Shown: positions 33,551 through 50,011, counted from the first letter of the stretch. The stretch is DNA of 64,000 nt from Dioscorea cayenensis subsp. rotundata (GCF_009730915.1 NC_052481.1:2604001-2668000); one strand, 5' to 3'. The notes: generated by a model from the letters alone, not told the origin. Numbers and translations: made by a program.

Positions 33551-35867
33551 GTACTCAATCTTCATATTGTAATCTGTATTATTGTTAAGTGTTGTGCATC
33601 TGTTAACATTAAGTAATACAGTTGTTCATCAATAGGCATTTAACTATAAATGAAATCTCATCAGTGGGAAGTAGTTAACACACATATGATACAATTAAAG
33701 TAGATGTATAGTATTTTAAAGAATAAATTTAAATATTTTTTATTACATTTCAGTTTTTGTTTATATTAAATGCAGTATTAATAATTAAATTTTTTTAATT
33801 ATATTTATTTGTTTGCGCAATAAATGTTTATATAAAACTTTTTAAAATCAAAGTATGCTAATGATTTTCATTGTAAAGAATTAGTTAGTCTAGCGTCAGG
33901 GTTTTTATTGTATGCTTATATATAATCCTAATGCGAAGTGAGGGAATTTGTCAAATTAAGACTTGCTTGTGCTTTTTATTTTTTATTTTTATTTATTTAT
34001 TTATAATAAATATGAATAAATCACATAATTTAATACTCAGTCTTTGAATTTAGAGGAAAATAAAATATCAACTCTTCTGGGGCTTTGCATCAGTGGTTAA
34101 TTCAAGCTTTTATTTTATTATTATTATTTTTTAAACTCTCTTCTTTAAATTGGTATTGAATTTCTTGTGAATGATAGGCAACGTTAGATATTGATTGGTT
34201 GGCATCTTGATATCATTGAAATTAAATGCTTTACCATCCAATTTGAGGCCATTCATAGGCCATTAAATGAGTGACGTGGCCTCATATGATTGGTAGATAT
34301 CCTGCCTCTACATCCAATGCTTCTTATTGAGCTACACGTGATCAGCTCTTCTTATTTTTGCATTTTAAGTTTTTAACCATCAAATGAATATTATGAATTA
34401 AAACTATGTCTTTAAAAAAATAAAGTCAATGTTTGGTCTTTATAATTAAACACTTTTTCTCTCTTGGTAACTTCTTTTCAAAGGTGACGCAGCCTCACTT
34501 TTTATTATTATTATTTAATTGAACTTTCTATAACTCAATATTCTTTCCAACTTAATAAGTTGAAAAAATTAATCAATATAAGTAAAACCCAAATGCAGAT
34601 GGAATGAAGGTAAGATAACCCTAGATGGTATGGTGGTAAGTCATTCAGTTGGGTGAGCATTTAAGAAGTTGAATTTTTTGTTTTGTGCCACCATATAGTA
34701 TTATGCAAATATTATAAAGATATTATAAAAATATTGTAGTAGTATTGTTCATTTATTATTTACTAATTTCATATAAGAAGATTCGTATTCTTCACTCCTC
34801 TAGGATTGCAAGATAAGAAAGATTTACTATTATAAGGTTGTGATCAATGATATATTATTTTGAGTGCATACAGTAGATCGTCATATTCTTAGGTGTTAAT
34901 TAGTCGCATATAGTAAATCTCTAAAGGATTATTAAGTCACTAAAACTGATGCACTGCTATATTTATCTATCTTTTTGACTACCCTTCTCGGGTGGTGTTT
35001 ATTGGTTTATATTTATATATATATATATATATATAAAGTCTAAGGTTTATAGGTAGGAAAAACATTAGAATCTTAACTTTTGTTTCTTTCTTGAAACCTT
35101 GTGTGCATTCCCATTTGCCTTGAAATATGATGGTTGGTGAAACTTGTTGGTCAATTCTGAAAAGTATAAAATTATTTGGGTTTTTTTTCTAACCAGGAAT
35201 AGATTTAGATTAAGTTTATTTAACCCAAACGAAGAAATACTAGTCTAAGTCCAAGTAAGAAAAATTTTGTCTCTATTATAGTTTTTCATTTTATCTAGTT
35301 ATGTTCAAGCATCATGGAAAAAATTGTTTCATTCCAAATTAAAACATCACAAATGTTTTTATTTCAACATAGTCATAGTCAGAATTAAATCAAAATTAAA
35401 TACTCTGTAATATGATAGTTGGTATTTTATTTTTACCTCAATTAAAAAACCTGGATTCTAATCTTATTTATAGTTTGTTAATATTTTCAAAAAAAATAAA
35501 TGAAAAAGTGACAATTATTTATTTATTTTTGAGATGTGTATAAACATGGATTTGAACCTTCAAATTTAATTTAAAAGCGAAATGGAATTCTAATATTACT
35601 ATTTTAGAAATAATAATTTCTTTATTTTTCATATTGACAAGTAAAATCATATACTAAACCTTACTAAATCTTCCCTGTAGAAATCCATAAATAATGAAAA
35701 ATTAGAGAGAGGGAATTCCATTTAGGGTTTTGGGCATGGGGTGCCGGCCAGGGTTGGGGTGTGTTTGAGGTTGGAAGTTGATCAAATGGCTTTTGTGAAT
35801 GTCTGTCAAATTTAAGATCTATAGATATCTGTAGAAAATATGGTCTCATATATATATATATATATAC

Positions 35868-36141
35868 ATACACAAGGATCTATCTAGGGACGTTTCTGAA
35901 TGTTAAATCTAGAGTCATCTATAGTAGCCGTTGGATAATCATCAACAACTAAAATATATTCTTAAACAATATTAAATACTGTTAACTAGTGTTATACAGT
36001 ACCATATAGTACAATGATCATAAATAATAAATCTATACATTAACTACATAAATAATAGTCGTTGAATCATCATCCTACGACTGCAAATAAACGTCTCTAC
36101 TAAACAGTCATCTAAGTACATATGTACGCAAATGACTTTAA

Positions 36142-36185
<44 letters not shown>
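35868..36185. mobile_element. TA-tract-flanked foldback element, copy A
   Basis: The left side abuts a (TA)n/(CATA) tract (about 35848-35871) and the right side runs into (TA)20 at 36146-36185. Inner text (ctagggacgt, gtcatctatagtagccgttg, aacaatattaaatactgtt, aatagtcgttgaatcatcat, cgcaaatgactttaaac) matches the element at 60528-60842. The left and right subterminal parts are imperfect inverted copies. No coding capacity. Confidence 0.55.
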
Positions 36186-36188
<3 letters not shown>

Positions 36189-36684
36189 ATGGATCATCTA
36201 CTCAAGCGTGTAGATTTGAAATCTGGATAAGTTAGTTTTCAACAGCCAAGTTCTGAATTTCTATCACTATGCTTATATGCTTATGAATGGTAGCACACTG
36301 CAGTATGATCTGACGATATTTTTGATCCGAGCTGATTCGATCAGATCTGCGATAATTCAATCGATTACGTAGTTGAATATAATTTGTTAAGCTAAAATAA
36401 ACCCAAAACACACCTTAACACCTGTGCATTTGATGAATTTTTTTTTTAGCACCGTTGATCTATTAGCTACCGTAAAAAATCCCTCTATATCTTATTACAT
36501 TTCTCTCTCATGTTTTTTTAAACTATGAAAATGTTCATAGCCGATGTTTTTTCTATATATATATATATATATATAAAGAAGAAAAAGAGACTTTTGGCTA
36601 GTGAATGCTGACAAGTCCACACGTTGGTGGTGTGCTCCTCCCTCCCATTTTGTCCTCTCCCTTCTTCCTCCAGTCAATACCCAT

Positions 36685-36685
36685 A

Positions 36686-36726
<41 letters not shown>
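36685..36726. repeat. (AAT)n microsatellite upstream of the MAP kinase gene
   Basis: A perfect AAT/ATA run of about 42 bp. Confidence 0.9.
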
Positions 36727-36728
<2 letters not shown>

Positions 36729-36768
36729 CTCAAAACTAAATTAAAAATCAAACCAAAAAGCAAAGAGA

Positions 36769-36770
<2 letters not shown>

Positions 36771-36807
<37 letters not shown>
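36771..36807. repeat. (GA)n tract in the MAP kinase gene leader
   Basis: About 37 bp of GA lies 180-216 bp upstream of the ATG, followed by a short catctc repeat (about 36820-36843). It is probably part of the transcribed 5'UTR or core promoter. Confidence 0.85.
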
Positions 36808-36810
<3 letters not shown>

Positions 36811-36986
36811 GACGATCTTCATCTCCATCTCCATCTCCATCTCTGGGTTCACGGGTTTCTCTCCATCTTCTCCTTGCTTTTCTCCTTTTCTATCCTCTTT
36901 TTTTCTCTTCCCCAACGCTCTTGATCGTTGAGGACAAAGGATTGGTGGTCAGAGAAGTAAGCGCGCAAGTTGGAGGTGAAGGTACC

Positions 36987-40893
<3,907 letters not shown>

Positions 40894-41809
40894 AGCACCT
40901 TGTGCTGTAACGATGAACAATTTATCGGTAGTGTCATTCGCCCTCGGCCGGACAAGAACCGCGTGATGTCTCATGTTCTCTCTACCTGATGCTCGCATTA
41001 TAGAATTTTAAGAAATCGATGTTGTTGGTAGAGCATAAAGAAAATAATAAGTACATGCTTTGAAGCAGGTTGAGAGAAGCTACTGGAGAAAAGGTTGATC
41101 ATGTAAAGTTGTTTCGACGACAACGAATAATTGAAATAGTTTGTTATGTGTGATCGTCAAGAACCGATTTATAGCGTTTGTCTGTCACACCTTCTTGGTA
41201 TTGTTACTTACCATGCTAGCTTTTTAATATGGTAAAGCTTAATTAGTAGTGTGTGTTCTTTAATCATCTGTTTTACTGTTGGATATGTAGTACAATTAAA
41301 ATAACTGCATCTGAAATACTTTCCTATGAATTTGTGCAAATCTTTGCATGTTATATACCTTAACTCATATATATATATAAATATGTATGCATTTGTTTGG
41401 TAGGACCCTTTACTTATATTGAAATGTGTATATTTTTCATTGGTGTTATTTTATTTTATTTTTTTGTATGTGTACACCGGAAAAGTCTGAAATTTTATGT
41501 GTACCAGTGCTAAGTTATTTTTCATGTTATGTATATTGAAAATTTAAGTTCTTTTGTTTTCTGTGGGCCTTTGCATTCTTTTATTGCAGTGAATTATCAA
41601 ATTATATTATGAAAAAAAAATTCATACCTCATTTAAATAGTTTGAAGTTATTATTTTATCAAATATTTTAGTTTGGTGTATGTCTAACTCATATATTTTT
41701 ACATGACATATTTTACATATGGATGTACTATTATGAAAAGTTATAAAAGAGATTTCTCTTATTTTTTATTCATTATCAAATCATAATAAACATTTAATTA
41801 TACTTATAG

Positions 41810-41810
<1 letters not shown>

Positions 41811-41846
<36 letters not shown>
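41811..41846. repeat. (TA)18 microsatellite
   Basis: A perfect TA run of 36 bp. Confidence 0.95.
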
Positions 41847-41847
<1 letters not shown>

Positions 41848-41894
41848 CAATAATATTTTTCAATGGTCTATTTACATGTACCTTTCATTAGGGG

Positions 41895-42275
41895 AAAAAC
41901 TCGAACTCGACTCGCTTAGGGTCGAGTCAAGCTCGAGCTCGAGTAGCTCGTCTACTCGAGTAAGCTGAGTTTGAGCATCTTAATACTTAACTCGAGTGCT
42001 CATGAATTTAATCGAGTAGTTGTATTTGTGTGTATATATATTATATATTAATTTGTTATAAATATATATATAATTGAGCTTGAGCTCGAATTTAAGTATA
42101 AAATTATCTATGATCAAATCAAGTTTATTAGTCTTTATCGAGCGAGCTCGATTTATATATCAAGTCAACCTTGAGCTATAAAAATAAAACTTGATCAAGC
42201 TTGAGCCAATTATCAAACAACAAGCTTTCAATCAAGCTCGAGTAGCTTGTTGCTCAGCTTGAACTCGATTGATTA
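41895..42275. repeat. ctcgag/gctcgagctcg-rich dispersed repeat
   Basis: The stretch is dense in gctcgagctcgag, actcgagt, gagcttgagctcg and caagcttgagc motifs on both strands, with an AT-rich centre. Similar but decayed text (gatcaagctcaagcttt) occurs at about 45560-45680. The organisation suggests a non-autonomous element built of inverted short repeats, but clean ends were not found. Confidence 0.5.
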
Positions 42276-42455
42276 CACCTCTGCCTTTCATCATTCATTT
42301 CCCAACTTTGCTTCAAGAGCTGTGGCTTAAATTATAACCTAGAGAAAGAAGCCTTTGCATTCAATTCAAATCACCACAAACAAGTAACATGAGGAATACT
42401 GAGGCATACAACAACACAGACAACAAACTAACTTTAAAAAGTATCAACCATCTCC

Positions 42456-45400
42456 TTATGCTGCATATGAACACCTTTTAAATTCAATGTCCTCAATAGG
42501 TAACCTCTCCTCTGGAAACCGGCAACTGGTGAGCTCACCGCCACCACCACCTTCGTCGCTGCCTTGATCTTCCAGTGAATCACAAGGCTTTGGACTCACA
42601 TCCTTTGACACACCTTCAATGTAAGTGCACTCCCATGGCACTTTCTTAGCCTTCATTGCCATATGCACTGTTACATTAGACAAACATATTCCTTTGAAGT
42701 GTGCATTTTCAATGCCATCTAACCTTCCTGCCATAGACACATTCTGTGCCACCACATTGCTGTAACTGATACCATTCACCTCCGGCAAAGCATTCGGGTC
42801 AAATTTCCCATCAGGATGAGACTTATAATTCCCCGTCATCCAAAACACCCATTTCATCGTGTTCAAATTCATGCCTCTAACATATATGTCTTTGATGAAT
42901 GCTCCCCTCCCAACCGCAGTCTTCAATCGAACACCTGACTCGGTGTTGATAGCAGTAATGTCTTCTGCCCTCACATCCCTTACTCCGCCTGACATTTCGC
43001 TTCCAACAGCTATGGCTGCACTTGTCGGAGAAATGCAAGTGAGTCTTTTGATGGTAATGTGCTCGCTCGGCCTCCCGAAAGCGATACCGTACTCGTCCCA
43101 CCCGCTTTTAATAGCAACACAGTCATCACCGGAGACAATGTAGCTGTCCTCAATTCGAACATTGCTGCAGGAGTCTATAATAAAGAGGGAAAAATTCAAG
43201 ACTAATTAATATGCATATATATATATATATATATATGTATGTACAAATTTGATCGGATTGATTCTGCTCAAATTACCGGGATTGATTCCATCTGTGTTAG
43301 GTGAATGTACCGGTGCAAGGATTGTTATGCCAGAGACAATGATATTGCTGCATAATTCAACTGCATGTGTTACTAAAGAATAACTGAAATTCAAAGTCCC
43401 GCATGTAATTTTTATTTATTTTAGTTACTGCAAAAAGGGTGATGACCTGCTGTAAACAGGATGGATGTTCCAATTTGGAGAGTTGAGGAATGTGAGATTG
43501 GAGATGACTATCTGATCTGTGTACATTAGTTCGACAAGATATCCTCGCGTGTATTTGAGTTGGTTCTTGTGGAATTTCTGCCACCAGAATGCTCCTTGGC
43601 CGTCTATTGTTCCGTTATCACCTGAAAATAATCAAACACAATCATTCATACCCACATCTTTAATTAGATGAAACAAGAATAATGATGCATCAACAGCAAA
43701 TAAGTTGTTAACTTGACTTTCTATTGAGGAATGCTGTGTAATTAAGCTTAATACCAGTGAGGATCATATCTGTATATACTACACACACATGCATGTATTC
43801 ATACTAGCATCTTTGAAATGAGACCAATGTATATGATGCATCAATAGAAAATAAGTTACTAGTTTTTTTTTTTTTACAAAAGGAACAGGCCCGAAGGCCT
43901 TGCTAAACCATCAGGGGCGTGCACAAGCTTCGATAGAGCAAGTGGGGGTGGGCCCGCGTACACATGGGCGTTGGGACCACCCGCACACAACCACCGCTCA
44001 CATTTCCCAGAAATGTGCCATCAGCCGTAAATCGAACTCTCACCACTAGGTGAAAAGCTCTATCGGCGACCAGTATACCAATAGACCATTTGGTTGTTGG
44101 CAAAATAATTTACCAGTTGACTTTCTATTGAGGAATGCTATATAATTAAGTTCAATATATACCAGTGAGGATCACATCTGTAAGATTGACTCCCATGAGT
44201 AAGCTGCTATATCTCCCTCCAGCTTTGTCCCTACCCCTCCCATAAGACGGCAATGGATCTATCACTGGCCATTCACTTATATCCTGCAATGAATTATCAG
44301 TGAATTTAGCAACTCTATGATTTATTTATTTATTTATTTTTTTCTAGATTGAATCTAATATATAGATAATAAGCACTACTACATAGTAATGAAATGCATC
44401 TAAAATCATTCTGCTCTGACACATGCTTAATGGATTGATACATTTGATTCAGTCTAAACAAAAATTTTCCTTCTTTCAGTGAACTTTAATATTTATACTT
44501 GAGCCTTTATTTTTTTTTAAATATTTATTTTTAAAGACAAATCAGTGTTCTTACTATCAGTTCAGTCTTTCCAACTATTTCACCTTTAAAGATTTGAAGA
44601 AATAAATATACATAAAACTGAATAAGAATAAAAAACAAGCACACAAAAGCAACTAAGTTATTGTTTTAAAAATATTATATAGAAGGATATCTTATGCATC
44701 ATGCAATGTGATTTATCTACAAACAGACACAAAATCATTCATACTAACTAGTGGTTTATTTCGTCAATCAATTGGAAGCTGTAATAACATTGGAATTTTC
44801 CCAAGGAAAAAAAGCTCATAAGATGTATCAAATAAGATTTTTGGCATGGACATTTTTCGGCTTTTGATTTTTTCTTATTTTTTTTTATTTATATATCTCA
44901 CATCATTTTTCGGCTATTGTCAATTTACATGTATCAAATTATTACAACCACCCTATCTCATGCACCTCTTTAGATGGTTCAGCACTAAATACTATGGTAC
45001 TAGTATGGGTCCCATGCAGGAAAAATAATATTCTTCACCCGTATGACATGGGATTTATTATCGTACCTCACATGATAAATTTTTAGAGGTTATTAAACTA
45101 TCGTAATTGTTCCATTTGAGTATTCTTAAGTGGGGCTTGTCATCATTTGTCAAATAATAATAATAACTAATCAACATGCTCTATTTAACACGGTATTTGA
45201 TGTTTTAAACATATTGTATATTAATTGAAAATCAAAATGAGTAAAATATATACTTTAAAAATCAAAATAATATATATCATTCCTCACATTTTAGGGATTA
45301 TATTATACAATATCAAATATTTATTTTATTATTATAAAAAAATAAACATGATTCCGTTAAAATATCACAAAATCATCAAACAGCTCTAAGTCACATCATT

Positions 45401-47540
45401 TGCTTCTAATTTACTATACTGGTCTAGTTTGAAACTGATATAACATTATTCCTAATTAATTAAATTAGATTTAATAGTTTGTTATTCTAGCCTTATTTCT
45501 ATTATCACTTAAATTCTTTATTAACCAAAAAAAAAACTTAATTTTTATTTGAAATGTAAAATATGGCTGTAAATTGATCAAGTTGTTAGTTCATGAGCAG
45601 TTCAAGCTTTTGGTTTTGGATCAAGCTCAAGCTTTGTTTATCAGTTTAAAATTAATTTAAATCAAACTAGGCTTTATCTCAATAGCTTGAAAAATATAAA
45701 TATATTGTAAATTTTTTATATATTTATAATATAAAATATTATTATATTAAACATATTACATAATTTATATTGTTCATCTTTGAAACAAAAATCAAACAAT
45801 AAAGTAGATTTTAATTTCAAGTTAAATAATAATATTTAGTATGAAAAGTATATTTATTGTTATAAAGATTTTTTTTTTCTCAAATCCAAAACTCAATTAG
45901 GTATGAAAATTTACACCAAAATATTTTTTTTTAGAAAACTTGTAAAAGCACCTTTCCTAAGTGGTCCCCTTTTCTAATATGCTCTGAAAAAAAAATTATC
46001 ATTTGATATAAAATAATATTAGAAACACAAAAAAAATAGCCTGCCCTTAGAAAAAATATTAATAAAATTTTAAATGAAATAAACATTTATTTTGATAAAC
46101 ACATCTAAATATATCTCAGAATAAAAAATATTAAAAATATAAATTAAACATTTATTTTTCTAAAAGCATCCAAATATATATCAATAAAAAATTATAAAAA
46201 ATCATATTCTAAAAAATACAGCAAAATATAATAGTAAATAATAATAATTACAAAGAACACAAATTAAGCATTTATTTCGTACATACATCCGAATATATCT
46301 CAGTAGGAAAAATTATAATTTCATAAATTAAACCATTATTTTGTAAACAGATCTAAACCTTTTATTTATTTATTTATTTATTTGTTATTTGCAGTTTCTT
46401 AGCCACGATATTATTAAAAGCAAATAAACATTTATTTTTATAAACCCATCCAAATATATCTTAAAAAAAATTAAAAAATACATAAAAACAAAACATTTAT
46501 TTTCATAAATACATCCAAATATATCTAAGTAGTAAAAATCATAAATTTATAAATTAAACCTTCATTTTGTAAACAGATCCAAACCTTTTTGCAGCTTCTT
46601 AACTAAAAAAATTAAAAAAATTAAAAAAATTTTTTTATCATCCAAATAAGTCTTAAAAATTATAAAACATATAAATTAAACATTTATTTTCATAAATACA
46701 CCCAAATCTTTGTAAAAAAAAAAACTAAATAATAATAATAAATAAATAAATAAATACACCCATTTATATCTCAGTAGCAAAAATTATAAATTCATAAATT
46801 AAATCATTATTTCCTAAACAGATCTAAACCTCCTCCTCCTCCTCCTCCTTTGCAGTTTCTTAAATATTTATTTTCATAAATACACCCAAATATTTCGTCA
46901 GAAAATAAAAATAAGTAAATAATAATAATAAATAAATAAATAAATAAGTAAAACACTTAGTTATATCTCAGTAGTAAAAAAATTATATATTTATAAATTA
47001 AACCATTATTTCCTAAAACCTTCTTCTTTCTTTCTTTTTTTAGTTTCTTAACCCAAAAATCAAAACCTTAATAAAAAAATAAAAAAATAAAAAAATAAAT
47101 AAAAAATTCAAGAGAGAGAGAACCTGGGAAGCAAGAATGACAGCATCTCGATGAAGAAAGAGAGTGAAAACACTAGTGAGATTGAAAGGTCCGGTGAGCC
47201 ACCGCCCCGCCGGAACATAAAGCAAACCACCACCACCACCGCCGCCATCCTTAGAGTACTGCCCTAGATGCTCCACCGCCGCCTTGAACGCCTTCGTATT
47301 CGAAGTAATCCCATCGCCCACCGCCCCAAACTCCACCACCGATGCCGCGTGAGCCCTGCAACCCGTCACCGCCACGTACTCCACCGCCCACGCCCTCGAT
47401 TCCTCATCCCTTCTCGCCGCCGCCGCCACCATCGCCACCAATAATAACAAGAACAATGCCCGCAAGGCCATGCTCACCTGGTCCTGGAGATGATGATGAA
47501 GAAGATGAGAAAGAGAATTAGGGTTACTAGAGATCTCCAT
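42456..47540 (-). CDS. Glycoside hydrolase family 28 polygalacturonase-like protein, five exons
   Basis: Exons on the minus strand are 47540-47124, 44283-44163, 43621-43447, 43347-43277 and 43174-42456 (1503 bp, 500 aa). GH28 motifs are SPNTDGIN (253-260), SGDDCVAIKSGWDEYG (276-291) and RLK (344-346). The usual GHG motif with its histidine is replaced by SAA in SPTSAAIAVGSEMSG (310-324); the plant 'probable polygalacturonase' subgroup often has this change, so pectin hydrolysis is likely but not certain. The frame opens at 47540; Met24 (47471) is followed by a strong signal peptide (ALRALFLLLLVAMVAAAARR), so either start would give secretion to the cell wall. Exon 1 is GC-rich. Intron 1 is 2.8 kb and repeat-filled; intron 2 holds a SINE. 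Confidence 0.9.
43684..44185. repeat. Tandem duplication of intron 2 and the end of exon 2 of the polygalacturonase gene
   Basis: Text gatgcatcaa(c/t)ag(c/a)aaataagtt occurs at about 43684 and 43837. The block ttgactttctattgaggaat is at about 43714 and 44117, followed by accagtgaggatca(t/c)atctgt at about 43753 and 44162. The right copy is the functional exon 2 donor region; the left copy is a decayed duplicate. The right copy was split by the SINE at 43865-44101. Confidence 0.8.
43865..44101 (-). mobile_element. SINE retrotransposon in polygalacturonase intron 2
   Basis: On the minus strand the element begins gccaacaaccaaatggtcta and runs to a 3' poly(A) (T run at 43863-43875 on the plus strand). 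An A-box-like segment (tggtctattggtatactggt) and a B-box-like segment (gtgagagttcgattt) mark a tRNA-type pol III promoter. It is flanked by an imperfect 17-bp target duplication: aaaataagttactagtt (43848-43864) and aaaataatttaccagtt (44102-44118). The GC-rich body stands out from the intron. The ORF across it is not a gene. Confidence 0.8.
45560..45680. repeat. Decayed ctcgag-type repeat remnant in polygalacturonase intron 1
   Basis: The text ttgatcaagttg, gagcagttcaagctttt and ggatcaagctcaagctttg resembles the element at 41895-42275 but with most CG positions lost to TG/CA, as expected after cytosine methylation and decay. Confidence 0.45.
46070..47050. repeat. Decayed tandem array (unit about 200 bp, about five copies) in polygalacturonase intron 1
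   Basis: The module aaacatttattttcataaayacatccaaatatatctcagtag, then ttataaattaaaccattattt, aaacagatctaaacc and gcagtttctta, recurs. The gcagtttctt landmark is at about 46391, 46591 (gcagcttctt), 46852 and 47040. Spacing varies from 190 to 260 bp because of small (TTTA)n and (CCT)n insertions. The last copy touches the exon 1 donor at 47123. Confidence 0.75.
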
Positions 47541-47997
47541 TGTCGATCGAGATTTTCGCTAGGGTTTTCGATCCCATTTGCTGAAAATTTTCTTTTTTTT
47601 TTTCGTGTGCTTCTTTGGAGTGATTTTGGTGGGTTGGTTTATTTATAGGCGTGAGGTTGAGATGATTTATGTTTTTTTTTTTTAAATAATAATAATAATT
47701 ATTATATATATATATATATATAATTTTTTGTGTAAATTTGTATTATATATATAATGGAAAATTTATATGTGATTTTTTAGCCAAATAAATAAATAAATAA
47801 AGTTTGTGAGACAATAGAACTTATCATTTCATGTCAATTATGATTCCGTGTAACGTCCTGCATGATAAGGGTAAAGTTGTCTTTTTGTTTTTTTTTAAAT
47901 GCGGATGTAAGTTACAAGTTATATATATATATATATAAAGTATAATTGAAAGTTAGTTATATAAATGTACATAATTAAACAAGTGAATTCATCCATT

Positions 47998-48032
<35 letters not shown>

Positions 48033-48073
48033 CATACTAAATGGCAAAAGAGTCATTAAAAAAAGTTAAGTTA

Positions 48074-48080
<7 letters not shown>

Positions 48081-48115
<35 letters not shown>
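48081..48115. repeat. (TA)n microsatellite
   Basis: A perfect TA run of about 35 bp. Confidence 0.95.
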
Positions 48116-48119
<4 letters not shown>

Positions 48120-48466
48120 AGATATACAGCCTAATTACTGCATAAACACGAAAAAAGAAGTAATTTAAAACTTATTAAATTTTTAAAACATCATTTTTTT
48201 TTGTTGCATATGAGAAGCAATTTAAAAAATAAAATAAAATAAAATTCATTATACTACAACTCAAATTTATGTATAAAATGTTACATAAATTAAAAATATT
48301 AAAGAGAAAAAAAATATAAATTTTATTTAATAAAATGTAAAAAACTGTTGTTTCTTTAGGAAAAAATACAAACACTCTATTGTTGGTAAAAAAATTAGAA
48401 ATTTTTTTTTTAACAAATACCAATTTATCTGACTATTTATTATTTATATAAAAACAATAAAAATAG

Positions 48467-48504
<38 letters not shown>

Positions 48505-48725
48505 TTATTTATTTGGGAATTGGGAATTGGGAGGGTGATGCCCGTGAGTTAAAAGTTGGGAAGAATAATAAAAACAGAAGTAGTCACGGGCAGTATACTT
48601 ACACAAAATCATGGGGCCCACAAAAAGAAGGTTCTCACGTGAAGCATCGAATTAATTTATTCAATCTGTCAAAAATTATATTATATGTAAAATTTAATTA
48701 ATTAATTAATTAAAAATATCTCCCA

Positions 48726-48727
<2 letters not shown>

Positions 48728-48775
<48 letters not shown>
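48728..48775. repeat. (ATT)n microsatellite
   Basis: A perfect ATT run of about 48 bp. Confidence 0.95.
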
Positions 48776-49460
48776 TTGTTGAAAAATGAATAACCACTTC
48801 AAACTTTTACACTTTACATTTAGAAATTGTCCTATAAATAAACCATATATTTTCCACCATTTAAAAGTATAGATAAATTTATTTGAAGTCCATCATATTA
48901 TATTATTCCCAACAAATTGGTAATATCTTTTAGGGCAAAAAGGCAAAAAGCAAAAAAAACACACTATGGATGAATAATTGACCACACTCTCACCACCAAA
49001 AAGCCTTAAAACGGTCAAAACTAGTGGCCGCCCCACTAACTTACACACTAGTACTTAATTAAAATTTATAATATAATAAATAACTCTTAGAAATAGAAAA
49101 AACAATGTTCTCATCCTCAAAAAAAAAAAAAAAATTATATATATATATATATATATAGTTATTAACTTATTATCATGAGCTTGGAACACAAGTCAAAGCA
49201 CCACACAAAACTAACACGCCTAAAAAGCAAAGTATAAAACTCCACTGAGGTATGATAATAATTAAAAGAATATTGAAAAACAATAGAAAATTTAAAAAAA
49301 ATAATCATTTATATTCTCTACTAACTCCCGCCTGCGTGCACGCTTAGTGTGATGCCCTTCCTTAATGGTCTAATCCCTATCCCATGCCTCTCTTTTCTTT
49401 CTTTAGTGCTTTCACTCCATCAATGTGGTTGCCACCATTTTGGTTTTAATGCTGTTTATG

Positions 49461-49463
<3 letters not shown>

Positions 49464-49498
<35 letters not shown>
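49464..49498. repeat. (AT)n microsatellite
   Basis: A perfect AT run of about 35 bp. Confidence 0.95.
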
Positions 49499-49499
<1 letters not shown>

Positions 49500-49511
49500 C
49501 ATCCACAGTTG

Positions 49512-49708
49512 AACACTATACAAATTAAGTAACTACAATAGTTGTTAATTAAGATTTAATAGGGTTCACTAGTTTTAGGTTTGATTTTTTTATAGTTATT
49601 GTAATTTTAGTTGAGCACAATATAGATTGAGTAGCTACAATGTGCTAATTACAGTTTAATAGGAATCACTATTTTTAGGTTTTGGTTTTTTATATTTACT
49701 GTAGATCA
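49512..49708. repeat. Two-copy tandem repeat, unit about 98 bp
   Basis: Both copies contain ttgag/aacac.ata, aagtaactacaat / gagtagctacaat, tttaatagg.tcact, tttttaggtttgattttt and tattgtaattttag/tactgtag. The left edge abuts a (TA)n tract (49464-49498). Confidence 0.65.
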
Positions 49709-50011
49709 CTGTATGTAAATTAATTTAATGATTTAAATCAAAATATTGGACATCTCACTTTTTACTATTGTTCATAAGCACAATAATATTGTTGAAATTT
49801 GTTAAAATACTGTGTACAAATTAATTGAAAATGATACAGTTTATAATACAGTGCACAACCATTAAATTTACAAATTTATAAACATTCGTAGATGATGAAT
49901 ACTCATATATATATATATAATGTATATCTTCATTTATATTATGCGTCCTCCCAAAATGGATTTGACTAATATAATTTGTAATGAAAGTATTACACATGTT
50001 GTTAAAATTTC

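Larger units (their letters stand above)
32108..36986. other. Intergenic region between RPL5 and the MAP kinase gene
   Basis: The left part is RPL5 3'UTR and downstream sequence. It holds a 300-bp-unit tandem array (32886-33550), AT-rich sequence with (TA)n near 35010-35033, a TA-flanked repeat element (about 35868-36185), an (AAT)n run (36685-36726) and a GA tract (36771-36807) in the MAP kinase leader. Small ORFs here (35664, 36495, 36849) show no domain. Confidence 0.6.
40894..42455. other. Convergent 3' intergenic region (MAP kinase / polygalacturonase)
   Basis: It contains the 3'UTR of the MAP kinase gene, AT-rich spacer, a (TA)18 run at 41811-41846 and a ctcgag-rich repeat at about 41895-42275. 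No additional gene is seen. Confidence 0.6.

Noticed and set aside
43903-44103. 66-aa minus-strand ORF in polygalacturonase intron 2
   Set aside because: It lies entirely within the SINE and its target duplication, so it is not a host gene.
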